From Andeanibacterium sp035497315 (lineage in GTDB: Bacteria; Pseudomonadota; Alphaproteobacteria; Sphingomonadales; Sphingomonadaceae), in assembly GCA_035497315.1 (NCBI GenBank), contig DATJDU010000091.1:1-64000 (forward strand): a stretch of DNA of 64,000 bases, written 5' to 3'. Within the stretch, counting starts at the first letter, position 1. The number at the start of each line of letters is the position of its first letter. The notes beneath the pieces were generated by a model that was given only the letters and a program-made list of their open reading frames with translations, ran no database searches and was not told the DNA's origin. Positions 33,821 to 42,798 of the stretch are shown piece by piece. Made by a program: the position numbers and the translations under genes.

Positions 33821-33844
33821 TCATCCCGGCGAAAGCTGGGATGA
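33821..33844. repeat. REP-like hairpin with GAAA loop
   Basis: TCATCCCGGC and GCTGGGATGA form a 10-base stem (one G-U pair) around GAAA. This matches the short palindrome of the form CATCCCGGCGAAAGC found scattered between genes in many alphaproteobacteria. It sits 13 bases before the stop of the minus-strand VWA gene and may also help convergent termination. Confidence 0.6.
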
Positions 33845-33856
33845 CGTGCTTTCCGC

Positions 33857-35038
33857 CTAGCCCCGCTTCCGGCTCAGTTCCCGCATTGCCTCGTCCAGCC
33901 CTTCAAGGGTGAGGGCATACATCCGGCCGCCCATCAGATCGCGGATTATCCGGGTGGATTGCGAATAGTCCCAATATTCCTCATTCACCGGATTGAGCCA
34001 CACCGCTGCGGGATAGGTGGTGGTGATCCGCTCCAGCCAGATCGCCCCCGCCTCCGGATTGTGATGCTCCACCGATCCACCGGGATGAGAGATTTCGTAG
34101 GGGCTCATCGCGGCATCGCCCACCAGCACGACCTTATAATCATGGCCATATTTGTGGAGGATATCCCACATATCCATCCGCTCGTCCCAGCGGCGCCGAT
34201 TGTCCTTCCACACGGCTTCGTAGGGGCAATTGTGGAAGTAGAAGAACTCAAGATTCTTGAACTCGCCGGTCGTTGCGCTGAACAATTCCTCGCACACGCG
34301 GATATGCGGGTCCATCGATCCGCCGACGTCCAGAAACAGCAGCAGCTTCACTGCATTGTGCCGTTCCGGCCGCATGCGGATGTCCAGCCAGCCCTGCCGG
34401 GCGGTTCCGTCGATCGTCGCTTCAAGGTCCAGTTCGTCGGCCGCGCCTTCTCGGGCGAAGCGGCGCAGTCGGCGCAGGGCAATCTTGATGTTGCGCGTGC
34501 CCAGTTCGCGCGTGTTATCGAGATTACGGAAACGGCGCTGCTCCCACACTTTGATCGCCTTGCCGTGAGTGCTTTCGCCGCCGATCCGCACACCTTCGGG
34601 GTTATAGCCGGAATTGCCGAAGGGGCTGGTGCCGCCCGTGCCGACCCATTTCGATCCGCCTTCGTGGCGGCCCTCCTGCTCCTCAAGCCGTTCCTTGAGC
34701 GCGGCCATGATTGCGTCCCACGATCCCAGCGCCGCGATCTTCGCCATATCCTCTTCGGAAAGGAAGCGCCTGGCCACCGCCTTCAGCCAGTCTTCCGGAA
34801 GTTCGACTGCCTGCTGCCCGAAATCGGAGAGCACGCCGCTGAACACCTTGGCGAACACCTGATCGAACCGATCGAGCAGGGCTTCGTCCTTCACGAAGGT
34901 CGCGCGGGAGAGATAATAGAATTCCTCAGGATTGCGGCCGATTACCTGCCGGTCCAGCGCCTCCAGCAACACAAGGTGCTCCTTGGCCGAAGCCGGGATG
35001 CCTGCCGCCCGCAATTCCTCGATGAAACCCATGAACAT
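33857..35038 (-). CDS. VWA domain protein, CoxE-like
   Basis: A 393-residue cytoplasmic protein. The C-terminal von Willebrand A-type domain has a MIDAS start LDVGGSMD near residue 235, and the N-terminal half is helical (GIPASAKEHLVLLEALDRQV). CoxE-type VWA proteins normally work with a MoxR AAA+ ATPase to mature metalloenzymes or protein complexes. A matching MoxR lies at 40375-41223, about 5 kb away, not adjacent as is usual. An internal ATG at 35032 is an equally good start. The client complex is unknown. Confidence 0.85.
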   Translation of the reverse strand: MFMGFIEELRAAGIPASAKEHLVLLEALDRQVIGRNPEEFYYLSRATFVKDEALLDRFDQVFAKVFSGVLSDFGQQAVELPEDWLKAVARRFLSEEDMAKIAALGSWDAIMAALKERLEEQEGRHEGGSKWVGTGGTSPFGNSGYNPEGVRIGGESTHGKAIKVWEQRRFRNLDNTRELGTRNIKIALRRLRRFAREGAADELDLEATIDGTARQGWLDIRMRPERHNAVKLLLFLDVGGSMDPHIRVCEELFSATTGEFKNLEFFYFHNCPYEAVWKDNRRRWDERMDMWDILHKYGHDYKVVLVGDAAMSPYEISHPGGSVEHHNPEAGAIWLERITTTYPAAVWLNPVNEEYWDYSQSTRIIRDLMGGRMYALTLEGLDEAMRELSRKRG

Positions 35039-35084
35039 GGGCGAAACCTTGCCCGAAAGCGGGCAGAGCGCAAGCTCCCCGCTT

Positions 35085-35933
35085 TCAGCGTTCGATAGTG
35101 CTGGCGATCACTTTGCCGCCTTCGCGCGATACAGACCACAGGCGATCGGGCACTTTGGGGTCCCAGTCGATCGCCTGACCTTCATTCGCCGTGCCGTGGA
35201 TGGCGACCAAGCGCAGCGTACTGCCGGCTTCGGGCAGGGCGAGGGCATAGACTTCCGCCCGATCATGCCCGCTGGCATAAAGCAGCCCGTCATCGCCCCA
35301 GCTCATGCCGGAGCAGCTATAGGGGGCCATACGCGCAAGAACTTCTGGCGGGAAAGCCCAGCTTTGCGCGATGCGGAACTGATCGTCCAGTTTCGCCAGA
35401 ATAGTATATTGATGGCCGCGCCCCGGAACGCCGCCCTTGCCATCATAATTGGCGAAGACCGCCCACCAGGCGCCGTCATGCCGGTCAAGCACGGTGAGCG
35501 AGCCAGGCATGAAGCCTAGGCTTACGGTTCGGACATGCTCCAGCGGAGCGAGCGAGAAGAACTCGATGGCGCTTGTCTGCGGCACCCTGGGATAGTTCGA
35601 CGCGGCGCAAACAAGCTCACCATCCGCCACGGTGCAGCTGTTCATATGAGGAAAGAGCGCGGGTTCCCCAGCCCATTCATCCACTTTCCTGCCGCTGGCG
35701 ATCTCATATTTGCCGATACGGTCATTATCGATCGCGTAAACATAAGTGCCATCGGATGCGACGCCCTGGTCCGCTTCGGGCGCGTCGATGGTCAGCACGA
35801 CAGGTGACGGAGGGGGCGAGGGGGTCTCGGCGGAGAGGCCGCTTGCTTCTGCGGCATGGAGCGCCGGAGCGAAAGAGGCAGCGCTGGCCGAAACCAGCGC
35901 TGCCAGGGCAATACGGAAATGATGCAATGCCAT
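35085..35933 (-). CDS. Exported protein partner of the TonB receptor, probable beta-propeller-like
   Basis: At 282 residues, it has a signal peptide (MALHHFRIALAALVSASAAS, then APALHAA). The mature part consists of repeated short strands such as YVYAIDNDRIGKYEIASG and VYALALPEAGSTLRLVAIHG, suggesting a small beta-propeller. It contains two Cys pairs likely to be oxidised in the periplasm. It starts seven bases after the TonB receptor stop, so the two are cotranscribed. A substrate-handling role for the receptor is inferred from position only. Confidence 0.7.
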   Translation of the reverse strand: MALHHFRIALAALVSASAASFAPALHAAEASGLSAETPSPPPSPVVLTIDAPEADQGVASDGTYVYAIDNDRIGKYEIASGRKVDEWAGEPALFPHMNSCTVADGELVCAASNYPRVPQTSAIEFFSLAPLEHVRTVSLGFMPGSLTVLDRHDGAWWAVFANYDGKGGVPGRGHQYTILAKLDDQFRIAQSWAFPPEVLARMAPYSCSGMSWGDDGLLYASGHDRAEVYALALPEAGSTLRLVAIHGTANEGQAIDWDPKVPDRLWSVSREGGKVIASTIER

Positions 35934-35940
35934 TTTCGCC

Positions 35941-38499
35941 TTAGAAACGGACCGAACCGCCAAGGAAGAAAGTGCGGCCATAACGTTCGGTCTGCGAGAC
36001 CCAGTCATGTACGCCGCCCTGATATTGGCGGGTCGGCTCATCCGTCAGGTTCTGGCCTTCGGCGAATATTCGGACGTTCTCGGTCAGATCGATGGCGACC
36101 TTGGCGTCGAGCCGGCGCAGGTCATCGTTATATTGGTCGGCCAGTTCGACGTTGCCGGCGGAGATCATTGCCCGGCCGGTGTGGTGATAGGCAACCGAGG
36201 CTTCGATGATACCCTTCTGGTAGAAGAGCTGGGCGCCCCACAGAAGCTTGGATTGTTCCGGGAAGTCGATCTTGCCGCGCACCGGATCGGTCAGCTCGGC
36301 GTCGATCAGAGTCAGGTTGAGGTTCACGCCGAAACCCGAAAGCAGGCCCGGCAGCATGGTGAATTGCTGCTGATAGGCAAATTCGATGCCGGTGACGTTA
36401 CCCTTTTCGGCATTCTGCTTCTGGCTGAAGTGGATGATGTCATAGGTCTCCCCCAGGAAGGTGCCGTCATTGACATTGAAGCTCTGGGTGAAGATCGGGT
36501 CCTTGATCCACTTGGCGAAGGCGCCCACGCTCAGCATGCCGCCGGGCGCGAAATACCATTCGGCCGACGCGTCGAGGGCATCGGCGACATAGGGCTTGAG
36601 CGAGGGATTGCCACTGCTCACGCTGATTTCATCTTCGCTTTCGACTGTGACTGAACCGCCGGGCGAAAGATCCGAATATTGCGGTCGGCCTACGCTGCGC
36701 GAATAGGCCAGGCGCAGCATCACATCCTCGGCAGGCTTCACACGTGCGATGACGCTGGGCAGCCAGTCCGTATATTCACGAGAGCCCGAGGTCGGAACCA
36801 CCCTGGTACCGTCTTCGAGCAGGTAACCGGTAATATCCAGCTTCGTATGTTCGACGCGCAGGCCGGCAGTCAGCCCAACCTGGCCGAAGTCGAGATTGGC
36901 CATGGCATAGCCGGCATAGACTGCTTCGGTGAGGTTGAAGTCCGACAGAGTATCATTCGCCAGCGACGTTTTCTCATTGAGTACGAATTGCGGCCCGCCC
37001 AACCTGCCGTCGGTATAGGCCTGAATGAGATCCTCATCGATAGTCGGGGCGATCAGATAGGGGTGGCCCGACTTGGGGTGGACGGTAACACTCTCGCCCG
37101 CTAGGTCTTCCAGCGTGAACCGGTTCGGTGCGCTGCCACGGCCGTAGCTGTCATTGGCGGAATCGAAGCTCTTGTCGGTCGAGCGGATGTTCGCGCCGAA
37201 CTTCACGAAGCTGTCCATGCCGATGGAAGGAAGCTCGCCGGTGATGTCGAACCGGCCCTGCCATGTCTCTTCAAGGCCATATTCGTCTTGCGCCGAATAA
37301 CTGCGGAAACCCAAAGCAGACGCGTCGAGATAACCATTCACCGGCACGGCCGTATAGAGCTTGTCGGTGAAATTGACCGCAACCTCGCCCGGATTGCCGC
37401 GGAACTGCCAGGACTGGTTGGGTTCCACCACTTCGTTGCGGGTATAGGCGCCGCCGAAATCGGCCTTCCAGCCATCGGCGAATTCGGTTGTGCCGCCGGT
37501 CATGAAGGAAAGGACCGACTTTTCCTTATATTCCAGGCGCAGGTCGGAGCGCTGCTCGCTGGTGGAGGCAATGCCTGTCAGGCCATTGGCGTCCCATGCG
37601 ATGTTCGAGAAATCCAGGCGGAAACGCTGGCGGTATTCGTCTTCCGTGAACCTGGAATAGACTCCCCGGAAGAACAGTTCCGTCCCACCGCTGCGCCAGT
37701 CGAGCGAGCCTGAGAAGCCGAGGCGTTCGCGCTTGAGGCGATAATCGGTATATTTGATGTTGATAGGCACAGCGCCGCGTGCGGCATCCTCATCTTCCGC
37801 CCAGTCATCTGGATAGATGCCGTTGCTGGTGAAAGTGCGGTCCGAATAGCTGGCGCCAAGCAGGATACCGAATTCCTCATCGGCGCCGAAACGGCCACCC
37901 ACGGTAATGTCGCCTTTGATGGGCAGATCCTGATCGCGCAGTTCCTGATAGCCTACCTGCGCATTGGCCTGCACCACGAAGGGCTTGTCGAAATCGAAGG
38001 CGGTCTGGGTAACGAGGTTGATCGTGCCGCCGATCCCCTGGCCGGTGAGATCGGCCGTCTTGACCTTCATCACCTCAACCCGGTTGAGCAACTGGCCGGA
38101 GAGAATGTCCAGCGGCAGAGCGCGGGTGTTGCCGTCGGGATTGCCGATCTCGAAACCGTTGAGCGTATAGCCGTTGAGGCTGGAAGGCACGCCGCGCACC
38201 GCGACATAACGGCCTTCGCCCTGGTCATATTGCACACCAACGCCCGGTAGGCGTTCGATCGCTTCGGCCACGTTCTTGTCGGGCAACTGGCCGAGTTCGT
38301 CGGAAGAGGCGATATCGACGATGGCGAGCGAATCACGTTTTTCGTCGATCGCACGAGCCTGCTGGGCGCGCTGGCCCGTCACGACGATCGCGTTCTCCGC
38401 GCCGGTGTCGATGCCATCCGCAGTTTGCGCTGCAGCATTATTGGCAGTGAAAACAGCAAGAACTGCTGCACTGACGCCGGCGAGAAGTTTATAACGCAT
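35941..38499 (-). CDS. TonB-dependent outer-membrane receptor
   Basis: 852 residues. Signal peptide to about residue 25 (cleavage after AAA-Q), TonB box-like IVVTGQRAQQ, then the plug: ELGQLPDKNVAEAIERLPGV, GVQYDQGEGRYVAVRGVPSS, and GQGIGGTINLVTQ. A long 22-strand-type barrel ends in FFLGGSVRF with a terminal Phe. This plug type is expanded in Caulobacter, Xanthomonas and sphingomonads, where many members import oligosaccharides or aromatics. The ligand here is not apparent. It is cotranscribed with the exported partner gene downstream and divergent from a LigF-like gene, with 244 bases between. Confidence 0.92.
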   Translation of the reverse strand: MRYKLLAGVSAAVLAVFTANNAAAQTADGIDTGAENAIVVTGQRAQQARAIDEKRDSLAIVDIASSDELGQLPDKNVAEAIERLPGVGVQYDQGEGRYVAVRGVPSSLNGYTLNGFEIGNPDGNTRALPLDILSGQLLNRVEVMKVKTADLTGQGIGGTINLVTQTAFDFDKPFVVQANAQVGYQELRDQDLPIKGDITVGGRFGADEEFGILLGASYSDRTFTSNGIYPDDWAEDEDAARGAVPINIKYTDYRLKRERLGFSGSLDWRSGGTELFFRGVYSRFTEDEYRQRFRLDFSNIAWDANGLTGIASTSEQRSDLRLEYKEKSVLSFMTGGTTEFADGWKADFGGAYTRNEVVEPNQSWQFRGNPGEVAVNFTDKLYTAVPVNGYLDASALGFRSYSAQDEYGLEETWQGRFDITGELPSIGMDSFVKFGANIRSTDKSFDSANDSYGRGSAPNRFTLEDLAGESVTVHPKSGHPYLIAPTIDEDLIQAYTDGRLGGPQFVLNEKTSLANDTLSDFNLTEAVYAGYAMANLDFGQVGLTAGLRVEHTKLDITGYLLEDGTRVVPTSGSREYTDWLPSVIARVKPAEDVMLRLAYSRSVGRPQYSDLSPGGSVTVESEDEISVSSGNPSLKPYVADALDASAEWYFAPGGMLSVGAFAKWIKDPIFTQSFNVNDGTFLGETYDIIHFSQKQNAEKGNVTGIEFAYQQQFTMLPGLLSGFGVNLNLTLIDAELTDPVRGKIDFPEQSKLLWGAQLFYQKGIIEASVAYHHTGRAMISAGNVELADQYNDDLRRLDAKVAIDLTENVRIFAEGQNLTDEPTRQYQGGVHDWVSQTERYGRTFFLGGSVRF

Positions 38500-38743
38500 T
38501 GAATTTCATCCCTCATTCGGGCGATTCTGGAGGGAGTCGCCCTGTTCGCAGGCGCGGTAGGGGCGCGATGTTCCAGTTTCGCGTCGATTGCGTGACAAAT
38601 CAGAGACGCCGGTGTGTTGCTTTGATGAAAGCAGTAACCGGACGGTGTTCCCGCGGCACTGCGTTGACTTTATCCGCCTTGGCGCTTGCCCTTGCCGTGG
38701 CGCCGGGTCTAAGCCGCCAGGGTCAAGAGGAGGATTGCCCGAA

Positions 38744-39490
38744 ATGCTCAAACTCTACAGCTTTGGCCCCGGTGCCAATTCGCTGAAGCCGATGCTGACC
38801 CTGCATGAGAAGGGTCTGGACTATGAGCAGGTACTGCTCGATCCGCGCAAGTTCGAACATCATTCCGACTGGTTCAAGAAGCTCAATCCGCGCGGGCAGG
38901 TTCCGGCGCTGGAGGATCGCGGCCACATCATCACCGAAAGCACGGTGATCTGCGAATATCTCGAAGACGAATGGCCCACCGAGGTGAAGCTGCGGCCCGA
39001 AAGCTCCTATGAGCGTGCGCTGATGCGGATATGGACCAAATGGGTGGACGAATATTTCTGCTGGTGTGTCTCCACCATTGGCTGGCACCGTTATGTCGGC
39101 ACCATGGTCAGGGGCCTCTCCGACGAGGAATTCGAGGAGAAGGTGAAGAACATCCCCGTGGTCGAACAGCAGGTGAAATGGCGCCGTGCGCGTGAGGGGT
39201 TTCCCCAGGACATGCTGGACGAGGAAATGCGCAAGATCGAATATTCGGTGCGCAAGCTGGACGATCACCTGCGCGACAATGAATGGCTGGTGCCGGGCAT
39301 GTATACGCTGGCCGACATCTGCAATTTCGCCATCGCGAACGGCATGCAGCACGGCTATCCTGAACTGGTGAACAAGGACGACACGCCGGGCCTCCTGCGC
39401 TGGATCGAACAGATCAACGAACGCCCGGCGGCGAAGAAAATGTTCGCCGACGTTCCGCGCGAGATCAAGCACGAGGATGCGAAGAAGTAG
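38744..39490 (+). CDS. Glutathione S-transferase, LigF-like beta-etherase
   Basis: A 248-residue GST-fold protein. The N-terminal thioredoxin-like domain reads LKLYSFGPGANSLKPML, then KFEHHSDWFKKLNPRGQVPA and TESTVICEYLEDEWP. The C-terminal helical domain has WTKWVDEYFCWCVSTIGW and ADICNFAIANGMQ. From memory these blocks match LigF of Sphingobium SYK-6, which cleaves the beta-aryl ether bond of lignin model compounds with glutathione, far better than ordinary GSTs. The Asn-Ser pair at residues 12-13 lies where the glutathione site is expected. AAGAGGAGG precedes the ATG. No other lig genes are in the window, so the true substrate is open. Confidence 0.8.
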   Translation: MLKLYSFGPGANSLKPMLTLHEKGLDYEQVLLDPRKFEHHSDWFKKLNPRGQVPALEDRGHIITESTVICEYLEDEWPTEVKLRPESSYERALMRIWTKWVDEYFCWCVSTIGWHRYVGTMVRGLSDEEFEEKVKNIPVVEQQVKWRRAREGFPQDMLDEEMRKIEYSVRKLDDHLRDNEWLVPGMYTLADICNFAIANGMQHGYPELVNKDDTPGLLRWIEQINERPAAKKMFADVPREIKHEDAKK

Positions 39491-39496
39491 GCGGCC

Positions 39497-40339
39497 TTAA
39501 GGCGCCTTCGGCCTGTTCACGGCCGAGACCAGCACGAAGCTGATATACATCAGCAGATACCACGCACCCAGCTTGGCGGGGGAGACGGGCGACCATCCCC
39601 CCGCCTGATCTGGATAGGTCCAGGCCCGGGCGAAAGTGCCGATGTTCTCGGCAAACCAGATGAACAGCGCCACCAGCAGCCAGCCGACCAGCAGCGGCAT
39701 CCAGCGCCGCTCCTTCCACACCGTGAAATGAATGCGCGTGCGCAGGAACACCACGATCATGGCCGCGAACAGCCCATTACGAATGTCGGGCAACCAGTGG
39801 TGGGCGAAGAAATTCACATAGACCAGCCCCGCCAGAAGCCAGCTGGCCCATTGCGGCGGATAGCGAGTGTAACGGAAATCGAAGATGCGCCAGACGCGCG
39901 CAATATAGCTGCCAACCGCTGCATACATGAAGCCGGAGAACAGCGGCACCTCACCAATCCTCAGCAGACTGGGCTCAGGATATATCCATGATCCTTGTGC
40001 CGTCTTGAACAGTTCCATCACCGTGCCGACCACGTGGAACGCGAGGATAACCTTGGCTTCCTCCCAGGTCTCCAGCCGGAACCACAGCATGGCGACCTGG
40101 ATCGCAAGAGCGGCAAGCGTCAGGAAGTCGTATCGGGCAAGCCTGGCGTCGGTCGGGTAGAGCAGGAAGGTCGCCAGCAGCAGACCGAGCATCAATGCGC
40201 CGAACAGGCAGGCCCAGCCTTGCTTGAACCCGAACAACGCGAATTCATACAGCCAAGACTGGGCACCCGGGCGAGGCTCGAAAGCCTCCAGCCGGGCACG
40301 GATGGCGGCAAAGCGTGTATGCTCGTTGCGGGCGGTCAC
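39497..40339 (-). CDS. DUF817 family membrane protein
   Basis: A 280-residue integral membrane protein with seven or eight hydrophobic helices, matching DUF817: FALFGFKQGWACLFGALML, ILAFHVVGTVMELFKTAQGS, then WIYPEPSLLRIGEVPLFSGF. Polar and aromatic residues in the helices (His, Glu, Trp) are conserved in this family, but no biochemical role is known to me. It converges with the LigF-like gene (6 bases between ends) and is downstream of moxR on the same strand. Confidence 0.85.
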   Translation of the reverse strand: MTARNEHTRFAAIRARLEAFEPRPGAQSWLYEFALFGFKQGWACLFGALMLGLLLATFLLYPTDARLARYDFLTLAALAIQVAMLWFRLETWEEAKVILAFHVVGTVMELFKTAQGSWIYPEPSLLRIGEVPLFSGFMYAAVGSYIARVWRIFDFRYTRYPPQWASWLLAGLVYVNFFAHHWLPDIRNGLFAAMIVVFLRTRIHFTVWKERRWMPLLVGWLLVALFIWFAENIGTFARAWTYPDQAGGWSPVSPAKLGAWYLLMYISFVLVSAVNRPKAP

Positions 40340-40374
40340 GACGGCAGCTCAGGAGTCTGGGAAGAACGCCCGGC

Positions 40375-41223
40375 CTATCCGCCCCGCCGATGCATGAAGG
40401 CCAGCCGTTCGAATAGCATCACGTCTTGCTCGTTCTTCAGCAACGCCCCGTGCAGCGGAGGGATGGCTTTGGCGGGATCGCGGTTCTGGAGGACTTCCAG
40501 CGGCATATCCTCGTTCAGCAGCAGCTTGAGCCAGTCGAGCAATTCGCTGGTCGAAGGCTTCTTCTTCATCCCTGGAACTGCGCGGATATCGTAGAACATA
40601 TCCAGCGCTTCCTTCACCAGGCGCTGCTGGATGCCGGGGAAGTGGACGTCCACGATGGCCTGCATCGTCTCCCGGTCGGGAAAGGCGATGTAGTGGAAGA
40701 AACAGCGGCGCAGGAAGGCGTCGGGCAGTTCCTTTTCGTTGTTGGAGGTGATGACCACGATCGGGCGCTCCTTCGCCTCGATCCGCTCCTGCGTTTCGTA
40801 GACATCGAAGCTCATGCGATCGAGCTCCTGCAACAGGTCGTTCGGGAATTCGATATCGGCCTTGTCGATCTCGTCGATCAGCAGCACGGGCAGGGCGGGG
40901 CTGGTGAACGCCTCCCACAGCTTGCCCTTCCTGATGTAGTTGGAAATGTCGTGAACGCGCGGGTCGCCCAGTTGCCCGTCGCGCAGGCGGGCGACGGCGT
41001 CATATTCGTAGAGGCCCTGATGCGCCTTGGTGGTGGATTTGACGTTCCACTCGATCAGCGGCGCATCCATCGCGCGGGCGATCTCATATGCCAGCACTGT
41101 CTTACCCGTGCCTGGCTCGCCTTTGATCAGGAGCGGGCGGCGCAGCAATACCGCCGCATTCACCGCAACCTTGAGATCGTCTGTGGCGATGTAGCTCGCC
41201 GTTCCTTCGAAACGCATGTTCAT
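40375..41223 (-). CDS. MoxR-family AAA+ ATPase
   Basis: A 282-residue AAA+ chaperone. Walker A is GEPGTGKTVLAYEIA near residue 37, Walker B VLLIDEIDKAD near residue 112, and the sensor region VITSNNEKELPDAFLRRC. MoxR ATPases act with VWA proteins in assembly or activation of protein complexes. The VWA protein at 33857-35038 is the likely partner although it is about 5 kb away. The start overlaps the stop of the serine hydrolase gene by four bases. Confidence 0.92.
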   Translation of the reverse strand: MNMRFEGTASYIATDDLKVAVNAAVLLRRPLLIKGEPGTGKTVLAYEIARAMDAPLIEWNVKSTTKAHQGLYEYDAVARLRDGQLGDPRVHDISNYIRKGKLWEAFTSPALPVLLIDEIDKADIEFPNDLLQELDRMSFDVYETQERIEAKERPIVVITSNNEKELPDAFLRRCFFHYIAFPDRETMQAIVDVHFPGIQQRLVKEALDMFYDIRAVPGMKKKPSTSELLDWLKLLLNEDMPLEVLQNRDPAKAIPPLHGALLKNEQDVMLFERLAFMHRRGG

Positions 41224-42512
41224 TGTTGGAGCATCCCTGCGAGGCGCTGTGCAAGCATGATCAGCTTCGTATCATCGAGCTTGGCGGAAGGGTCGTTCCA
41301 ACTGGCCGTGATTGCGAACCAGCGGCCCTGCTTGTCCTTCAGCAGCCATGAAAGGTTGAGTACCCCGGCTTCCGAGCCGCCCTTGTAACCGGTATAGTCC
41401 CAGCGGGCGGCCTGATCCGGCGATACCATCGGATTGATGGCGAGAATCTCCAGCGCGGCTTTATCGCCGCTGTCGCGCAGGCGCATGAGGATGCGGGCGA
41501 TATCTTCGGCAGAGGCGAACCATTCGATACTGTCTATAGCGGTGGGGCCCGACGTCGCCAGCTTGCTAACATCGACATTCGCAGCCGTCAGCGTGGGCGC
41601 CCATTCTGCCAGCAGGGCGCGCTGCCGGGCGTCGTCAGCCGCCTTCCAGGCGGCAATCCGTGCGGCATCGTTCTTCAGCGCGAAGAACTCGACCGTCCTG
41701 AGGACCGGCAGTATGCGCGAGGGTTCCGAATGGCCCGATGCGATCACTTCCGCCTCGACAGCCTCCCGCCCGAGGACACGCATCAGCATGTCGGTAGCAG
41801 TATTGTCGCTGATCGAGATCATCATCGCCGCCAGCGTGTGAAGCGTCACGGGCGAACCTGCTGGCCAGTTCTGCATCTGTCCGCTGGGGATCGAGCGGAC
41901 ATCGAGCTTCACTACGTCATCCCAATGGCGTTTGCCCGCTTTGATGTCCTGTACCAGTGCCGAGAGTACGTAGAGCTTGAAGGTCGAGGCGATTGCCATT
42001 TGTTCCATCGGCCTGCGGGTCAGGATCGGCTGCGGACCGTCCTCGGCTAGCGAATAGACCCCGAATGCGGCGTCGCCGGGCAGGGCGGAAAAGTCCTCCA
42101 GCAGTTTCGCAGGTGTATGATCGATGGGGGCAACAGCACCGATGCGAAAGCCGGTGACGAGATAGGGTGCGGCCGTATCGAGCTGGAGGGTGGCCGAAGC
42201 GCGCGCCTTTTCGAACACGAGGTCGAAGCTCGCGGCGCCATTGCCCTTGTAGGATACTTCGTCCACCGCCCTGATCGCCCCGTTTGCGGCGATAAGCTGG
42301 TCGGCAATGGCCTTGAGCTGCGAATCTGGGACTGCGGCGAGGAAGCTTGGCGCAAAGACCTGCTCAGGTGGTACCTGCCCTTCCAGCACTCCCTTGATAT
42401 CCTCTGCCCGGCTTATCCCTGCATCTTCCAGTGCACATTGATCCGGCTCATTCGCCCAGGCGGGGATTGGCGCAGCCAAGGCAAGCACAGCGGCACAGAA
42501 CAGATATCTCAT
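41220..42512 (-). CDS. Exported serine hydrolase, class A beta-lactamase-like
   Basis: 430 residues with a signal peptide (MRYLFCAAVLALAAPIPAWA). An N-terminal domain of about 130 residues (a Cpl-7/NTF2-like accessory region found in such proteins) precedes the penicillin-recognition fold. The SxxK is ASTFK near residue 177, the SDN loop is SISDN near residue 237, and the KTG-equivalent is KGGSEAG near 393. These fit a class A-type serine hydrolase; the Glu166-type omega loop is not obvious, so true beta-lactamase activity is uncertain. It precedes moxR in the operon. Confidence 0.85.
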   Translation of the reverse strand: MRYLFCAAVLALAAPIPAWANEPDQCALEDAGISRAEDIKGVLEGQVPPEQVFAPSFLAAVPDSQLKAIADQLIAANGAIRAVDEVSYKGNGAASFDLVFEKARASATLQLDTAAPYLVTGFRIGAVAPIDHTPAKLLEDFSALPGDAAFGVYSLAEDGPQPILTRRPMEQMAIASTFKLYVLSALVQDIKAGKRHWDDVVKLDVRSIPSGQMQNWPAGSPVTLHTLAAMMISISDNTATDMLMRVLGREAVEAEVIASGHSEPSRILPVLRTVEFFALKNDAARIAAWKAADDARQRALLAEWAPTLTAANVDVSKLATSGPTAIDSIEWFASAEDIARILMRLRDSGDKAALEILAINPMVSPDQAARWDYTGYKGGSEAGVLNLSWLLKDKQGRWFAITASWNDPSAKLDDTKLIMLAQRLAGMLQQ

Positions 42513-42673
42513 GCATTCAGGCTAGCGGATTGAGTGCAAGTTGCAACGCCGCGACTTGTGACAGAATTTCTCCGGCCACCCCTTGAACCCTTCGTCGTTC
42601 ATGGCCATAAGTTTCTTGCGGGCCGGGCCCCTCTGGCGTTGTTCCATCCCTTGAGGCAGGAACAGCGTGATGT

Positions 42674-42708
42674 CGGACCGCATCGGATAGCACCGATGCC
42701 TGGGTCCG
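42674..42708. other. Structured inverted repeat upstream of ydcH
   Basis: CGGACC-GCATCGG ... CCGATGC-CTG-GGTCCG forms a 13-pair stem in two parts with a 3-base bulge and a 6-base loop. It lies in the 286-base gap between divergent genes, about 90 bases before the YdcH start. It could be an RNA regulatory hairpin or a DNA dyad. Nothing else in this gap is recognisable. Confidence 0.4.
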
Positions 42709-42798
42709 GATTCCATATCCCCCCACCCCTCCCCGGACTTCGGATCGGGCTCGGTGCATCCGATCAAACGCAACTGACGTTTTGAAGGGAGCATCGAC

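Noticed and set aside
33554..33844. Possible small protein encoded in the three repeat copies (shared LFI..QDKRHLGACRK-type text)
   Set aside because: The blocks are conserved at wobble positions and the linkers vary freely, and both strands look equally protein-like. That fits a nucleotide element better than a gene.
38620..38786. Plus-strand ORF with a signal-like hydrophobic stretch overlapping the LigF-like gene start
   Set aside because: It overlaps the better-supported ligF-like start in another frame and has no conserved content after the hydrophobic part.
42522..42600. Small minus-strand ORF MAMNDEGFKGWPEKFCHKSR before ydcH
   Set aside because: No ribosome site, no family resemblance, and position in a divergent promoter gap.
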